In this document: in pieces, positions 1 to 9,533 of the stretch
Layout: each line of letters opens with the position of its first letter
Numbering within the stretch: the stretch's first letter is position 1
From: Planctomyces sp. SH-PL14
Lineage (GTDB): Bacteria > Planctomycetota > Planctomycetia > Planctomycetales > Planctomycetaceae
Assembly (NCBI RefSeq): GCF_001610835.1
Contig: NZ_CP011270.1
Location: forward strand, 2,002,001-2,066,000
Direction: 5' to 3'
DNA length: 64,000 nucleotides
The notes under the pieces: model-generated
Database searches by the model: none
Seen by the model: the letters and a program-made list of their open reading frames with translations, nothing else
What the model was told of the DNA's origin: nothing
Translations under genes and position numbers: made by a program

Positions 1-1432
<1,432 letters not shown>

Positions 1433-1753
1433 GGGAACGACTTGCTTCGCAGACGGTGGTGGGCCGCGATGCCGGCCCCCTGCTGTCACCGGCATCGCCC
1501 GAGCGGGCGTCGAACCGGATTGAGGGAGGTCAAACGGCGTCGCGAACAGAAACGGTCCGATTCGCTGGACCGCGGCATTTCCGGTAACAAATCCGGATTC
1601 GCCCTGTCAAAGTATGGTAGTCGACAGCCCCACAGGCGGGGGAGAGTAAATGTGGTGCGGTCCAAGGAATGGGAGGGGGGAGAACGGGGGCGGCGGAGGC
1701 GAAAACGGGGCGGGCGGACGGGGGTTCGAGGATTCTGGCAGGGGGAGACGGTC
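1433..1753. other. Divergent intergenic region between cysI and the glycosidase
   Basis: About 320 bases with no convincing gene. It holds an 8-bp inverted repeat (GATGCCGG ... CCGGCATC, about 1469-1497) and a GCCCGAGCGGGC palindrome in the cysI leader, plus the candidate cysI promoter listed separately. No known sulfur-responsive riboswitch was recognised. Confidence 0.5.
1582..1610 (-). promoter_or_regulatory. Candidate sigma70-type promoter for cysI
   Basis: On the minus strand a perfect TTGACA (1605-1610) is followed after 17 bases by TTACCG (1582-1587). The -35 box is perfect and the -10 box poor, so this is tentative. It would give a leader of about 150 bases. Confidence 0.3.
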
Positions 1754-2911
1754 GTGGTGGGAAATCATTCTTTCCAGCGTCGGGCGAAGCATTTGCGTCT
1801 GGGTTTTTCCGTGCTTCTGGCAGCCTGGAGCTTCGGAATCGCGGGGAGCGCTCCGGGCGAGGAACCGTCCAAAAGCCACGGGCCGCTTCCTCGAATCCGT
1901 CCCGCTGATGAGAAGACGCACTTTGTTGCCGAAGGTTCGCCGCGACCATTTGTCGCATGGGGTTTCAACTACGACCACGACGACGCCGGGCGGCTGATCG
2001 AGGACTACTGGAACACCGAATGGGAGACGGTCGCCGCCGATTTCCGGGAGATGAAGGCCCTGGGCGTGAACGTCGTCCGGGTCCACCTCCAGGTCGGCCG
2101 GTTCCTGGAGACCGCCGACCGGCCGAACGAGGAGAACCTGAAAACGCTCGGCCGGCTGGTCACGCTCGCCGAGGAGACCGGGCTTTACCTCGATGTGACA
2201 GGACTCGGGTGCTACCACAAGCAGGATGTCCCGGCTTGGTACGACGCCCTCGACGAGGCGGGACGCTGGGAAGTGCAGGTCCGGTTCTGGAAGGAGGTCG
2301 CCCAGGTCTGCCGGAGGAGCGACGCGATCTTCTGCTACGACCTGATGAACGAGCCGGTCCTTACCGGCGGAGCGAACAACACCGAATGGCTCGTCGGCCC
2401 GCCGCTGGGCGGGAAATACTTCGTCCAGCGGATCACGACCGATGCCCGCGGCCGTAGCGACAAGGAGATTGCGAAGGCCTGGGTGGAAAAGCTGACCGCC
2501 GCGATCCGCTCGATCGACGACCGGCACATGATCACGGTCGGCGTGATCCCCTGGGCGCAGGTCTTCAATGGAGCCAAGCCGCTCTTCTACTCCCCCGAAG
2601 TCGGCGCCCCGCTCGACTTCGCCAGCATCCACTTCTATCCCAAGAAGGTGCCGATCGAGGAATCGCTCGAGGTTCTCAATGTCTACGAGGTCGGCAAGCC
2701 GCTCGTGATCGAGGAGATCTTTCCGCTCGATGCCGGCCTCGACGAAACGGAAGAGTTCATCCGCCGCTCGGGAACGCACGTCGACGGCTGGGTCAGCTTC
2801 TACTGGGGGAAGACGCCCGAAGAGAACGAGAAGAAGGGAGACCTTCCCGGCACGATCATCGCCGAGTGGCTCCGCCGGTTCAGCAATCTGGCCGGGGCGG
2901 CATCGGACTAG
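1754..2911 (+). CDS. Secreted GH5-like glycoside hydrolase (cellulase/mannanase superfamily)
   Basis: Predicted exported TIM-barrel glycosidase of about 385 residues. The start is GTG at 1754 (a second GTG lies at 1757), chosen because GGGGGAG lies just upstream and the product then opens with a basic n-region and a hydrophobic stretch (LGFSVLLAAWSFGIAG) typical of a signal peptide. GH5-like features are WGFNYDHD and VNVVRVHLQ near the first strands, LMNEP with the likely acid/base Glu200, and PLVIEEIF with the likely nucleophile at Glu320 or Glu321. Substrate is not predictable from sequence alone. The open frame runs far upstream across cysI on the other strand, but that part is a shadow. 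It converges on the radical SAM gene. Confidence 0.82.
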   Translation: MVGNHSFQRRAKHLRLGFSVLLAAWSFGIAGSAPGEEPSKSHGPLPRIRPADEKTHFVAEGSPRPFVAWGFNYDHDDAGRLIEDYWNTEWETVAADFREMKALGVNVVRVHLQVGRFLETADRPNEENLKTLGRLVTLAEETGLYLDVTGLGCYHKQDVPAWYDALDEAGRWEVQVRFWKEVAQVCRRSDAIFCYDLMNEPVLTGGANNTEWLVGPPLGGKYFVQRITTDARGRSDKEIAKAWVEKLTAAIRSIDDRHMITVGVIPWAQVFNGAKPLFYSPEVGAPLDFASIHFYPKKVPIEESLEVLNVYEVGKPLVIEEIFPLDAGLDETEEFIRRSGTHVDGWVSFYWGKTPEENEKKGDLPGTIIAEWLRRFSNLAGAASD

Positions 2912-2930
2912 CCCGAAGCGCGAGCGAGGG
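2909..2930. repeat. REP-like half-palindrome overlapping the glycosidase stop codon
   Basis: A 22-base unit beginning AGCCCGAAGCGCGAGCG differs by one base from the arm of the inverted repeat at 28984-29039. Its first two bases are the last two of the TAG stop codon. Confidence 0.55.
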
Positions 2931-2955
2931 AACTCGCGGTCTCGGGAAAGGAATC

Positions 2956-3036
2956 AGCCACAGATACACACAGATGAACACAGATCAGAGAGGTCGTTTT
3001 GCCTTTATCTGCGTTCATCTGTGTTTATCTGTGGCT
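2956..3036. repeat. Inverted repeat with CACAGATGAACACAGAT-type arms
   Basis: Left arm 2956-2985 and right arm 3007-3036 are inverted copies matching at 28 of 30 positions, separated by 21 bases. Each arm is itself built from repeated ACACAGAT-like words. It lies between two convergent stop codons, so a bidirectional terminator or mRNA-end role is plausible, though there is no strong T-tract. Confidence 0.75.
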
Positions 3037-3050
3037 TAACCCTCCGGCTC

Positions 3051-4334
3051 TCACCGTGATTCGACGTCCAGCGGGACGAGCACAGGCTGGGGCTTCCGCT
3101 GACGGATAACGGCCGGGGCCGAGTTCGCCGCGTGGTTGCGGCCGGTGTAGGCGCCGAAGTCGTTGAAGAACAGCTTCTTGGCGATCCAGTACGCCCAGCT
3201 CTTCTCCGGGATCGCCTGCTCCGGGTTGTACTGCGACGTCCGGACTTCCATCGCCTCCAGTTCCTTGAGCGCCGTCCCGCGAACCGTGCCGTCCTTTGCA
3301 CCGTGCTTCACGACGAGGTCCCGCAGGAGGTCCGGGCGTTCGAGGACGATGCAGCCCCGCGTCGTGTCCCGCGCCAGCTCGCGGAAGTCCTTGAGGAACG
3401 GAGAGTCGAGGCGTTCGGCGAGGGGCTTCTCCGTGTCGTGGATCGAGTCGGTCACGAACTGCACGATCGGGCAGGGCTCGATGCCGCCCCACGGATTGAT
3501 GTGGTGCGTGATGCCGGTGGCGGCGGGGCAGAGGGCTTCGCCGGCGTGATCGAAGTAGGCGTCAACGACGATGATCGGCTTCCTGGCCCGGGCCTCGACG
3601 ACGAACTTGCGGATGCGGAGCTGCTCCTCCGGCGAGAGACACATATCCGCACAGGCGTCCGGGCCCATCGGCCGGTAGACGTGGAACCAAGTGTAGAAGA
3701 CCCCCATCTCGATCAGGCGGTCGACCCACTTGTCGGTCACGAGGTCATCGATGTTGGTCTTGCAGACGCTCGTGCAGACGCCGGTGAAGACCTTGTGCTT
3801 GAGGCAGTTTTCAATCCCCTGCATCGTCTTCGAAAGGACGTCTTTCCGGCCCCTCCGCTCGTCGCTGACGATCTCGCTCCCCTCGACGCTGATGAGGGGG
3901 GTGATGTTCCCCTGACGGCGGATCTCCTTGGCCACGTCGTCGGTGATGAAGTGGCCGTTGGTAAAGATCTGGAAGTAGCAGTCGGGATGCTTCGCGAGGA
4001 TTTCGAGAAGCTGCGGGTGCATGAAGGGTTCGCCCCCCACGATCCCGAAGAAGACGTTCCCTTCGGCCTTGGCTTCGTTGATGAGCCGGTGCATGGCCGG
4101 GGCATCGATGATCTGCTGTTTGGCGGCGACGTCGACCCAGCACCCCTGACAGCGGAGGTTGCAGGAGTTGATGACGGAGATGTAGAGGAACGGGGGGAAG
4201 ACCTGACCTCGCTTCATCCGCCGTTTGAACTTCGCGACCGAGAGGGAGCCTTTGACGCCCATGTTCCAGGCGAGTTTCCAGAGGAGCCGCTTGTCGGTTT
4301 CGAAGAGGATCCGTTTGGCGAGTCGCAGGTACAT
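3051..4334 (-). CDS. Radical SAM protein
   Basis: A 427-residue radical SAM enzyme. The cluster-binding motif C-x3-C-x2-C is at Cys58, Cys62 and Cys65 (NSCNLRCQGCW), followed by a GGEPF segment typical of SAM binding. The C-terminal half carries further cysteines, including CPAATGITHHINPWGGIEPCP, reminiscent of SPASM or DUF3463-type tails. The start at MYLRLAKRIL is preferred: an upstream in-frame ATG at 4538 would add 68 residues translated largely from the interspersed repeat. The substrate is unknown; hopanoid HpnH-type enzymes share the general layout but I cannot assign that role. Confidence 0.85.
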   Translation of the reverse strand: MYLRLAKRILFETDKRLLWKLAWNMGVKGSLSVAKFKRRMKRGQVFPPFLYISVINSCNLRCQGCWVDVAAKQQIIDAPAMHRLINEAKAEGNVFFGIVGGEPFMHPQLLEILAKHPDCYFQIFTNGHFITDDVAKEIRRQGNITPLISVEGSEIVSDERRGRKDVLSKTMQGIENCLKHKVFTGVCTSVCKTNIDDLVTDKWVDRLIEMGVFYTWFHVYRPMGPDACADMCLSPEEQLRIRKFVVEARARKPIIVVDAYFDHAGEALCPAATGITHHINPWGGIEPCPIVQFVTDSIHDTEKPLAERLDSPFLKDFRELARDTTRGCIVLERPDLLRDLVVKHGAKDGTVRGTALKELEAMEVRTSQYNPEQAIPEKSWAYWIAKKLFFNDFGAYTGRNHAANSAPAVIRQRKPQPVLVPLDVESR

Positions 4335-4391
4335 GCGGGAGGCTGCGGGTGGAAGGCGGGTGAGACGGAAATTGTACCGAAGGGCGCTCTC

Positions 4392-4701
4392 GCCGGCACG
4401 GCTGTGCTCGCTCAAACCCAATGTGCGACGGCAGCCGGGGTCAAGGGGGCCTCGCCCCCTTGCCGCCGGAGGCGCTTCTACGAGGAACCGTGGCACACAA
4501 CGGATGTCCCCTTTGTGAAACGCGCGTTGAGGACTCACCGCTCGCTTTGCAATCCCCGCGGGTTAGTGAGGGGGCATACGGCACGTTGTCCGCGTCTGAA
4601 CACTGACTCCTTCAGACATCTCTCGACGGCCAGGCCTCCGGCGGGCAAGAGGGCTTCGCCCCCTTGCATCCCCCACCAGGGGTGACCCCCTGGACCCCGG
4701 T
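4392..4701 (+). repeat. Interspersed structured repeat, copy 1 (forward)
   Basis: First of 14 copies. Element layout in forward sense: GCCGGCACG, then CTCAAACCCAAYGTGC, a G/C hairpin (CAAGGGGGC ... GCCCCCTTG), GCCGCCGGAGGC, a core with CCGTGG...CAACGG and TGTCCGCG, CTCCTTCAGACATCTC, the inverted arm GCCTCCGGCGGGCAA with a second hairpin, and a third small hairpin before GGACCCCGGT. This copy lies between divergent genes. Boundaries are good to about 12 bases. Confidence 0.95.
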
Positions 4702-4806
4702 TACTGATTCGTCATTCTCGTTGTTCACACGAACTCTGGCCCGGTGAAGTTCTTCACGTGTACAGTGGCAGCGACTCTTTACATCGATCTCACCGGTGAG
4801 ACGGCC

Positions 4807-6165
4807 ATGCTGCGTCGCAACGTCCTCAAAAGCCTCATCGGCAGCTCTCCCCTCTTCTCCGGCATCGTCTCCCAACTCCTCGCCGCCAGCGAAGACCCGC
4901 TCGCCCCCAAAGGAACACACTTCCCCGCCCGCGCCAAACGGGTCATCTTCCTCTTCTCCACCGGCGGCGTGTCCCACATGGACACCTTCGACCCCAAACC
5001 CGCCCTCTTCGCCGCCGACGGCAAGACCATGGGGGTCGGCGGCGGCCTCTCCAACCAGCAGCGGGCCCTCCAGCGCCCCCTCTGGAAATACCAGCCCGGC
5101 GGCACATGCGGCACGCAGGTCAGCGACCTCTTCCCGCACATCCGCGAGCAGATGGACGACATCTGTCTCATCCGCTCCATGCAGTCCAACGACAACGAGC
5201 ACTACCAGGCGACGCTCGCCATCCACACCGGCTCATTCTTTTTCTCCCGCCCCAGCATCGGCTCCTGGCTCAGCTACGGGCTGGGGACCATGAACTCCAA
5301 CCTCCCGTCCTTCATTGTCCTGGCGCCGCAGCTCCCCTATGCCGGGACGCTCGTCTACGCCAACGACTTTCTGCCGGCCTATCACCAGGGCGTGCGCGTC
5401 GTCCCCGGAGCGACGCCGATTCCGAACCTCGACCGCCGGACGCCGCAGCAGCGGGTTCAGGAGTTGGAGCTGCAGCTCGCCGAGCGGCTCAATGAGCAGC
5501 ATCGCGAGCGGCATCCGGGCCAGGGGGAGCTGGCGGCGCGGATGCGGACGTTCGAGACCGCGTTCCACATGCAGAGCGAGGCCCGCGATGTGTTCGACCT
5601 GTCACGGGAGAGCGAGGAGACGCTGGGCCTGTATGGACTGCAGCGCGGTCAGACCGATGGGTTCGGGTGGCAGTGCCTTGTGGCGCGGCGGCTGGCGGAG
5701 CGGGGAGTGCGGTTTATTGAGCTGGTCGATGGCGGGTCGAGCGGGAACTGGGATTCGCATGGCGACATGGCGGACCATGGACCGCGGGCGAAGGCGATTG
5801 ACCGGCCGATTGCGGGGCTGCTGCAGGACCTGAAGCGGTTGGGGATGCTGGATGACACGCTGGTGGTGTGGACGACAGAGTTCGGCCGGACGCCTGGCGC
5901 GGATGGGGCGAAGGGGCGGGGGCACCACAGTGCGTGTTTTTCGTCGTGGCTGGCGGGTGGGGGTGTGAAGGGGGGGATGGCGTACGGGCAGACGGATGAG
6001 CTGGCGGCGACCGTGGCGGAGAACCCGGTGCATGTGCATGACTTCCATGCAACGATCCTGCATTTGCTGGGGATCGATCACACGCGACTGACGTACCGTC
6101 ATGGTGGTCGGGACTACCGACTGACGGACGTACATGGAAAAGTCGTGCAGGAATTGCTGGCCTAA
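4807..6165 (+). CDS. DUF1501 family protein
   Basis: A 452-residue DUF1501 protein, an alkaline-phosphatase/sulfatase-fold family greatly expanded in planctomycetes and usually exported; its biochemical role is unsettled. Family marks are FLFSTGGVSHMDTFDPKP near the N-terminus, WDSHGDM, TTEFGRTPGADG and GRGHHSACFSSWLAGGGVKGG. The start MLRRNVLKSL is chosen over an earlier in-frame ATG (4744) because GGTGAGA precedes it and it gives an RR-containing export-like N-terminus. It stands alone, without the DUF1549/1553 partner often seen beside this family. The 3' half uses more G-ended codons than the 5' half. Confidence 0.9.
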   Translation: MLRRNVLKSLIGSSPLFSGIVSQLLAASEDPLAPKGTHFPARAKRVIFLFSTGGVSHMDTFDPKPALFAADGKTMGVGGGLSNQQRALQRPLWKYQPGGTCGTQVSDLFPHIREQMDDICLIRSMQSNDNEHYQATLAIHTGSFFFSRPSIGSWLSYGLGTMNSNLPSFIVLAPQLPYAGTLVYANDFLPAYHQGVRVVPGATPIPNLDRRTPQQRVQELELQLAERLNEQHRERHPGQGELAARMRTFETAFHMQSEARDVFDLSRESEETLGLYGLQRGQTDGFGWQCLVARRLAERGVRFIELVDGGSSGNWDSHGDMADHGPRAKAIDRPIAGLLQDLKRLGMLDDTLVVWTTEFGRTPGADGAKGRGHHSACFSSWLAGGGVKGGMAYGQTDELAATVAENPVHVHDFHATILHLLGIDHTRLTYRHGGRDYRLTDVHGKVVQELLA

Positions 6166-6168
6166 AGA

Positions 6169-6455
6169 ACCGGGGTCCAGGGCCCCCCCTGGTGGGGAGT
6201 GCAGAGGGGCAACGCCCCTTTGCCCGCCGGAGGCCCGGCCGTCGAGAGATGTCTGAAGGAGGGCCTGTCCAAACGCGGACACGGTGTCGTATGCCCCCTC
6301 ACCAACCCGCTGGAATCCCAGAGCGAGCTGCGAGTCCTGAACGCCGGTCCCACAAAGGGGACATCCGTTGCTTACCACGGTTCCTGATGAAAACGCCTCC
6401 GGCGGCAAGGGGGTGAGACCCCCTTGACCCCGGTTGGCTGTCGCACATCCGCGAG
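6169..6455 (-). repeat. Interspersed structured repeat, copy 2 (reverse, head shortened)
   Basis: Starts 3 bases after the DUF1501 stop and ends about 5 bases before the stop of the next, minus-strand gene. The head lacks the CTCAAACCCA block and its neighbour, so this is the one clearly shortened copy. Both G/C hairpins are kept (AGGGGCAACGCCCCTTT and CAAGGGGGTCTCACCCCCTT in element sense). Confidence 0.93.
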
Positions 6456-6459
6456 GACG

Positions 6460-7224
6460 TTACGGCGTGCAGGAGCACGGAGCTTCGTACACCGCGTTGC
6501 TGACCGGCGTTCCCGACGAATAACCCGTGTAGGCCGTCGTCTGAACGTAGTCCGACGACACAGGCGCCGAGAAACTCGCCGCACAGTCGCCACAGGTCCG
6601 GAACCCGCTGCCGTAGCTGTTCGCGACCGCCGGATACCCGCCCGACCAGGTGTAACCCCCGGTGATCGGCGTCGCGTTCGTATACGTCGGGTACGAGCTC
6701 GTGTAGTTCGGATACGTCGTGTAGTTGTTCACGTAGGTCGGCGCGTAACTCGCCACGTACGGACTGCCGTACCCATAGCCGTATCCACCGTAGGACGGCG
6801 CGTAGCCAACGTAGCTGCTGTAAGCCGGATAGTACTGGCCATACCCATAGTACGAGCCAAGCCCGTACGGGCTGTATCCGCTGGAGTACCCGATCGAATA
6901 CGGATACCCCCAGCCTCCCCAGCCGTAACCCGCCCCGCCCCAACCGTAGCCATAGCCGCGGTAGCCGACGCTGTAGCCGGGATATCCCCAGCCGCGGTAA
7001 CCCCAGCCACCCAGGCCACGGTAGCCGCCCCAGCCACCACCCCAGCCGCGATAGCCACCCCAGCCGCCGCCCCAACCACGGTAGCCGACATAACCGCGGT
7101 AGCCGACATAACCGCGGCCCCATCCACCGCCCCAACCCCATCCGTGGTGCCAGGCGCTCGCTTCCTGGACTGCGGTGAGTCCCAGGCCGAACACCAGCAC
7201 CGTTGCCATCAGAAATGATCGCAT
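6460..7224 (-). CDS. Gly/Tyr-rich secreted protein
   Basis: A 254-residue exported low-complexity protein of unknown function. The start at 7224 (MRSFLMATVLVFGLGL) has a good GGAGGG ribosome site and opens a signal peptide ending near EASA. The mature part begins with repeats of GYRGWGGGWG type, then Gly/Tyr/Ser-rich sequence, and ends with four cysteines (TCGDC ... APCSC) that may form disulfides. Composition recalls structural cell-surface proteins; this is inference from composition alone. Confidence 0.8.
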   Translation of the reverse strand: MRSFLMATVLVFGLGLTAVQEASAWHHGWGWGGGWGRGYVGYRGYVGYRGWGGGWGGYRGWGGGWGGYRGLGGWGYRGWGYPGYSVGYRGYGYGWGGAGYGWGGWGYPYSIGYSSGYSPYGLGSYYGYGQYYPAYSSYVGYAPSYGGYGYGYGSPYVASYAPTYVNNYTTYPNYTSSYPTYTNATPITGGYTWSGGYPAVANSYGSGFRTCGDCAASFSAPVSSDYVQTTAYTGYSSGTPVSNAVYEAPCSCTP

Positions 7225-7402
7225 CGTCGTCCCCCCTCCAACGGACCACTGACTGCCGGAGGCGACGTGCAGCCGCATCTCCAGCGATTCACACGATTTT
7301 ATGGTACACGCCGTGACACCGAATGAGCAGGGGGGATGCCGGCGCGCATCGGCAGACAACGGATTTGTCAGTTTTCCGCCAAGGCCTTGACCGAGTCCGC
7401 GC

Positions 7403-8824
7403 TCAAGAGGAGGGAGCGAGTTCCTGAGGGGGAACGAGCCGGGTGAGGATCGGCGTCGTGGCGATGGTCGTCACGATGGCCATGAGAACCATCATGGCGA
7501 AGAGGGTGGGGGAGATGACCCCCATGTCGAGGCCGATGTTGAGGACGATCAGCTCCATCAGGCCGCGGGTGTTCATCATGACGCCGAGAGCCGACGAGGT
7601 CCGCCAGTCGAGGCCCGTCCAGCGTCCCGCGGCGACCGTTCCGCCGAACTTCCCGAGCGTTGCCACCAGGATGATGACGGCACACATGATCCAGTCCATC
7701 GGCGTCGAGAGCAGACCGATCTGCGTCCGCATCCCGGTGTAGGCGAAGAACAGCGGCAGGAGCAGGATCGTCACGACGTCCTCCAGGCGGTGGCGGAACG
7801 CCTTGGCGACCTCGCTCTCGTGGGGGATGACGGCGCCCAGAAGGAACGCGCCGAAGATGGCGTGGATCCCGATCGCCTCGGTGATGAGCGACGAAACCAG
7901 GACGCCGACGAGGAGCAGTGCCGTCAGGTCGGTCGTCAGCGGGCGGCCGGCTTCCGAGCCGAACCACTTGTTCGCCAGCGGCCGCGCGACGAGCAGCATC
8001 ACGGCGACGTAGCCCACGGCGAGCACGATGGTCGTGACCGCGATCCCCAGTTCCGCCTTGGTCACGCCGACGACGAAGGCCAGGAGGCACCAGGCCGTCA
8101 CGTCATCGACCGCCGCGCACCCCAGGGACAGGACGCCGAGCTCCGACTTTTCCATCTTCTGGTCGGTCAGGATCCGGGCCAGGACCGGGAAGGCGGTGAT
8201 GGCCATCGCGGCGCCGAGGAAGAGGGCGAAGCTGGTGAATGAGATGCCGGCGGGGGCGAGGGTCGGGAAGAGCCAGAGGGCGAGCGTCGCTCCCAGGAGG
8301 AACGGGACGATGATGCTCACGTGGGAGATGGCGACGGTCGCGTGTGCCCGGGACCGGAGGACGCCGGCGTTGAGATCGAGCCCGACGAGGAACATATAGA
8401 GGATGACGCCGATCTGCGCGAGCGTGTTCAGCGTCGGCATGATGGTGGCGGGGAACAGAGTGGTCATTGTCCCCGGGGCGATGCGGCCGAGGAGTGACGG
8501 GCCGAGGATGATCCCCGCCAGGACTTCGCCGATGACGCGGGGCTGTCCGAGTCGCTTTGCGATCGACCCGACGAACCGGGAGGTCGTGACCACGACCGTG
8601 ATGGCGATCAGAACCTGCGGGAGGATGCCGTGGCCGCCGCCTCCTTTCGCCGCAGCGGCGGCCGGGGCGGTTGTGGCCGGCGCCGGCCCGGTCATCGTCT
8701 CGCCGACGCTCCGAACGAGGAAGAACAGGACGATGGCGCCGACGAACAGGAGCGTGTAGCCCGTGAACAGACCGCGGGTGGACGCGGGAGCGGGAGAAGG
8801 GTTGGGGGCCATCTCAATCGACAT
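7403..8824 (-). CDS. CPA2-type cation:proton antiporter
   Basis: Integral membrane Na+ or K+/H+ exchanger of the CPA2 (KefB/GerN/NapA) family, 473 residues, with about 12 hydrophobic segments. Typical stretches are LGQPRVIGEVLAGIILGPS, LGAAMAITAFPVLARIL and CAAVDDVTAW with the paired acidic residues used in ion exchange. An extra N-terminal membrane helix and an Ala-rich linker precede the core. No TrkA-N domain is attached. Start at 8824, preceded by a well-formed promoter and a repeated operator-like site. The substrate ion cannot be told. Confidence 0.9.
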   Translation of the reverse strand: MSIEMAPNPSPAPASTRGLFTGYTLLFVGAIVLFFLVRSVGETMTGPAPATTAPAAAAAKGGGGHGILPQVLIAITVVVTTSRFVGSIAKRLGQPRVIGEVLAGIILGPSLLGRIAPGTMTTLFPATIMPTLNTLAQIGVILYMFLVGLDLNAGVLRSRAHATVAISHVSIIVPFLLGATLALWLFPTLAPAGISFTSFALFLGAAMAITAFPVLARILTDQKMEKSELGVLSLGCAAVDDVTAWCLLAFVVGVTKAELGIAVTTIVLAVGYVAVMLLVARPLANKWFGSEAGRPLTTDLTALLLVGVLVSSLITEAIGIHAIFGAFLLGAVIPHESEVAKAFRHRLEDVVTILLLPLFFAYTGMRTQIGLLSTPMDWIMCAVIILVATLGKFGGTVAAGRWTGLDWRTSSALGVMMNTRGLMELIVLNIGLDMGVISPTLFAMMVLMAIVTTIATTPILTRLVPPQELAPSS

Positions 8825-8868
8825 CTCGTGCGCCTTCAGGATGCGGGAGGCTAGGCAACCGGCCTGAT

Positions 8869-8897
8869 GTTATCCTGCCGCGGCAAACACTTGTCAA
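8869..8897 (-). promoter_or_regulatory. Promoter of the antiporter gene
   Basis: On the minus strand TTGACA (8892-8897) is followed after exactly 17 bases by GATAAC (8869-8874), which fits sigma70 spacing. The predicted transcript start lies about 35-40 bases before the ATG. The -35 box sits inside the inverted repeat at 8887-8906. Confidence 0.55.
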
Positions 8898-8921
8898 GAC
8901 AAGTGTAGTTCGGACAAGTGT
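8887..8921. promoter_or_regulatory. Operator-like cluster of three ACACTTGTC half-sites
   Basis: ACACTTGTC (8887-8895) and GACAAGTGT (8898-8906) form a perfect 9-bp inverted repeat with a 2-base spacer, and a third half-site GACAAGTGT follows at 8913-8921. Overlap with the antiporter -35 box suggests repression by a dimeric regulator. The regulator is not identifiable. Confidence 0.55.
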
Positions 8922-9028
8922 TGTGTCGCTTCGAGGATTTGCGGGGCGAGGAGGATTCTGTCGAATCGAGAGCGGCTCGTCGCCTCCAGGGCGATGGAGG
9001 CGAAATGTCCGGCTCGGACGATGCCCTC

Positions 9029-9348
9029 GCCGGCCCGGCTGTGCCACCTCAAACCCAACGTGCGACGGCGGCCTGGGGTCAAGGGGGCCTGTGTTGTTTT
9101 TTTGGCCCCCTTGCCGCCGGAGGCACTCCTGTGAGGATCCGTGGTAAACAACGGACGGCCGCTTTGTGGGACCGGCGTTGAGGAATCACCGCTCGCTTTG
9201 TAATCCCCGTGGTTTGGTGAGGGGGCATACGGCACCTTGTCCGCGTTTGGACACTCGCTCCTTCAGAGAGATCAAGACGAGAGGGCCTCCGGCGGGCAAA
9301 GGGGCGTTGCCCCTCTGCACTCCCCACCAGGGTCCCCCTGGACCCGGT
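9029..9348 (+). repeat. Interspersed structured repeat, copy 3 (forward, long head loop)
   Basis: Full copy between the divergent antiporter and DUF1501 genes. The head hairpin has an expanded loop (CTGTGTTGTTTTTTTGG between G5 and C5 runs) that recurs in the opposite arm of copies 5 and 7. Confidence 0.95.
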
Positions 9349-9533
9349 GAAAGGGGGTAATGCCAGAACACCGTCCGGCGAACGCAACCCGCCGCCGCCG
9401 CGCCCACCTCCCACAAAGGACGAGCCGCCAGAATCGTGATAGACTGACATTGATGGGTCGCAACAACCGCCCCCGACCGACAAACCCACCCGCCTCCAGC
9501 CTTCCTCGCCACCCACCAACGGGAGACCCACCC

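Noticed and set aside
4335-4538. N-terminal extension of the radical SAM protein into the repeat
   Set aside because: The extra residues are translated largely from repeat sequence. The same artefact extends the frames of the peroxidase (46973) and binding-lipoprotein (62029) genes.
4392-4701. The 310-bp repeat as an ordinary insertion sequence or group II intron remnant
   Set aside because: No transposase or reverse-transcriptase fragment, no obvious target duplications, and copies are almost all full length.
9166-9360. Recurring peptide-like frames inside the 310-bp repeat (for example with RGLVRGHT and PAGKGALPLCTPH)
   Set aside because: They recur only because the DNA repeats. Hairpin indels shift the frame between copies, start codons are not kept, and frames open on both strands.
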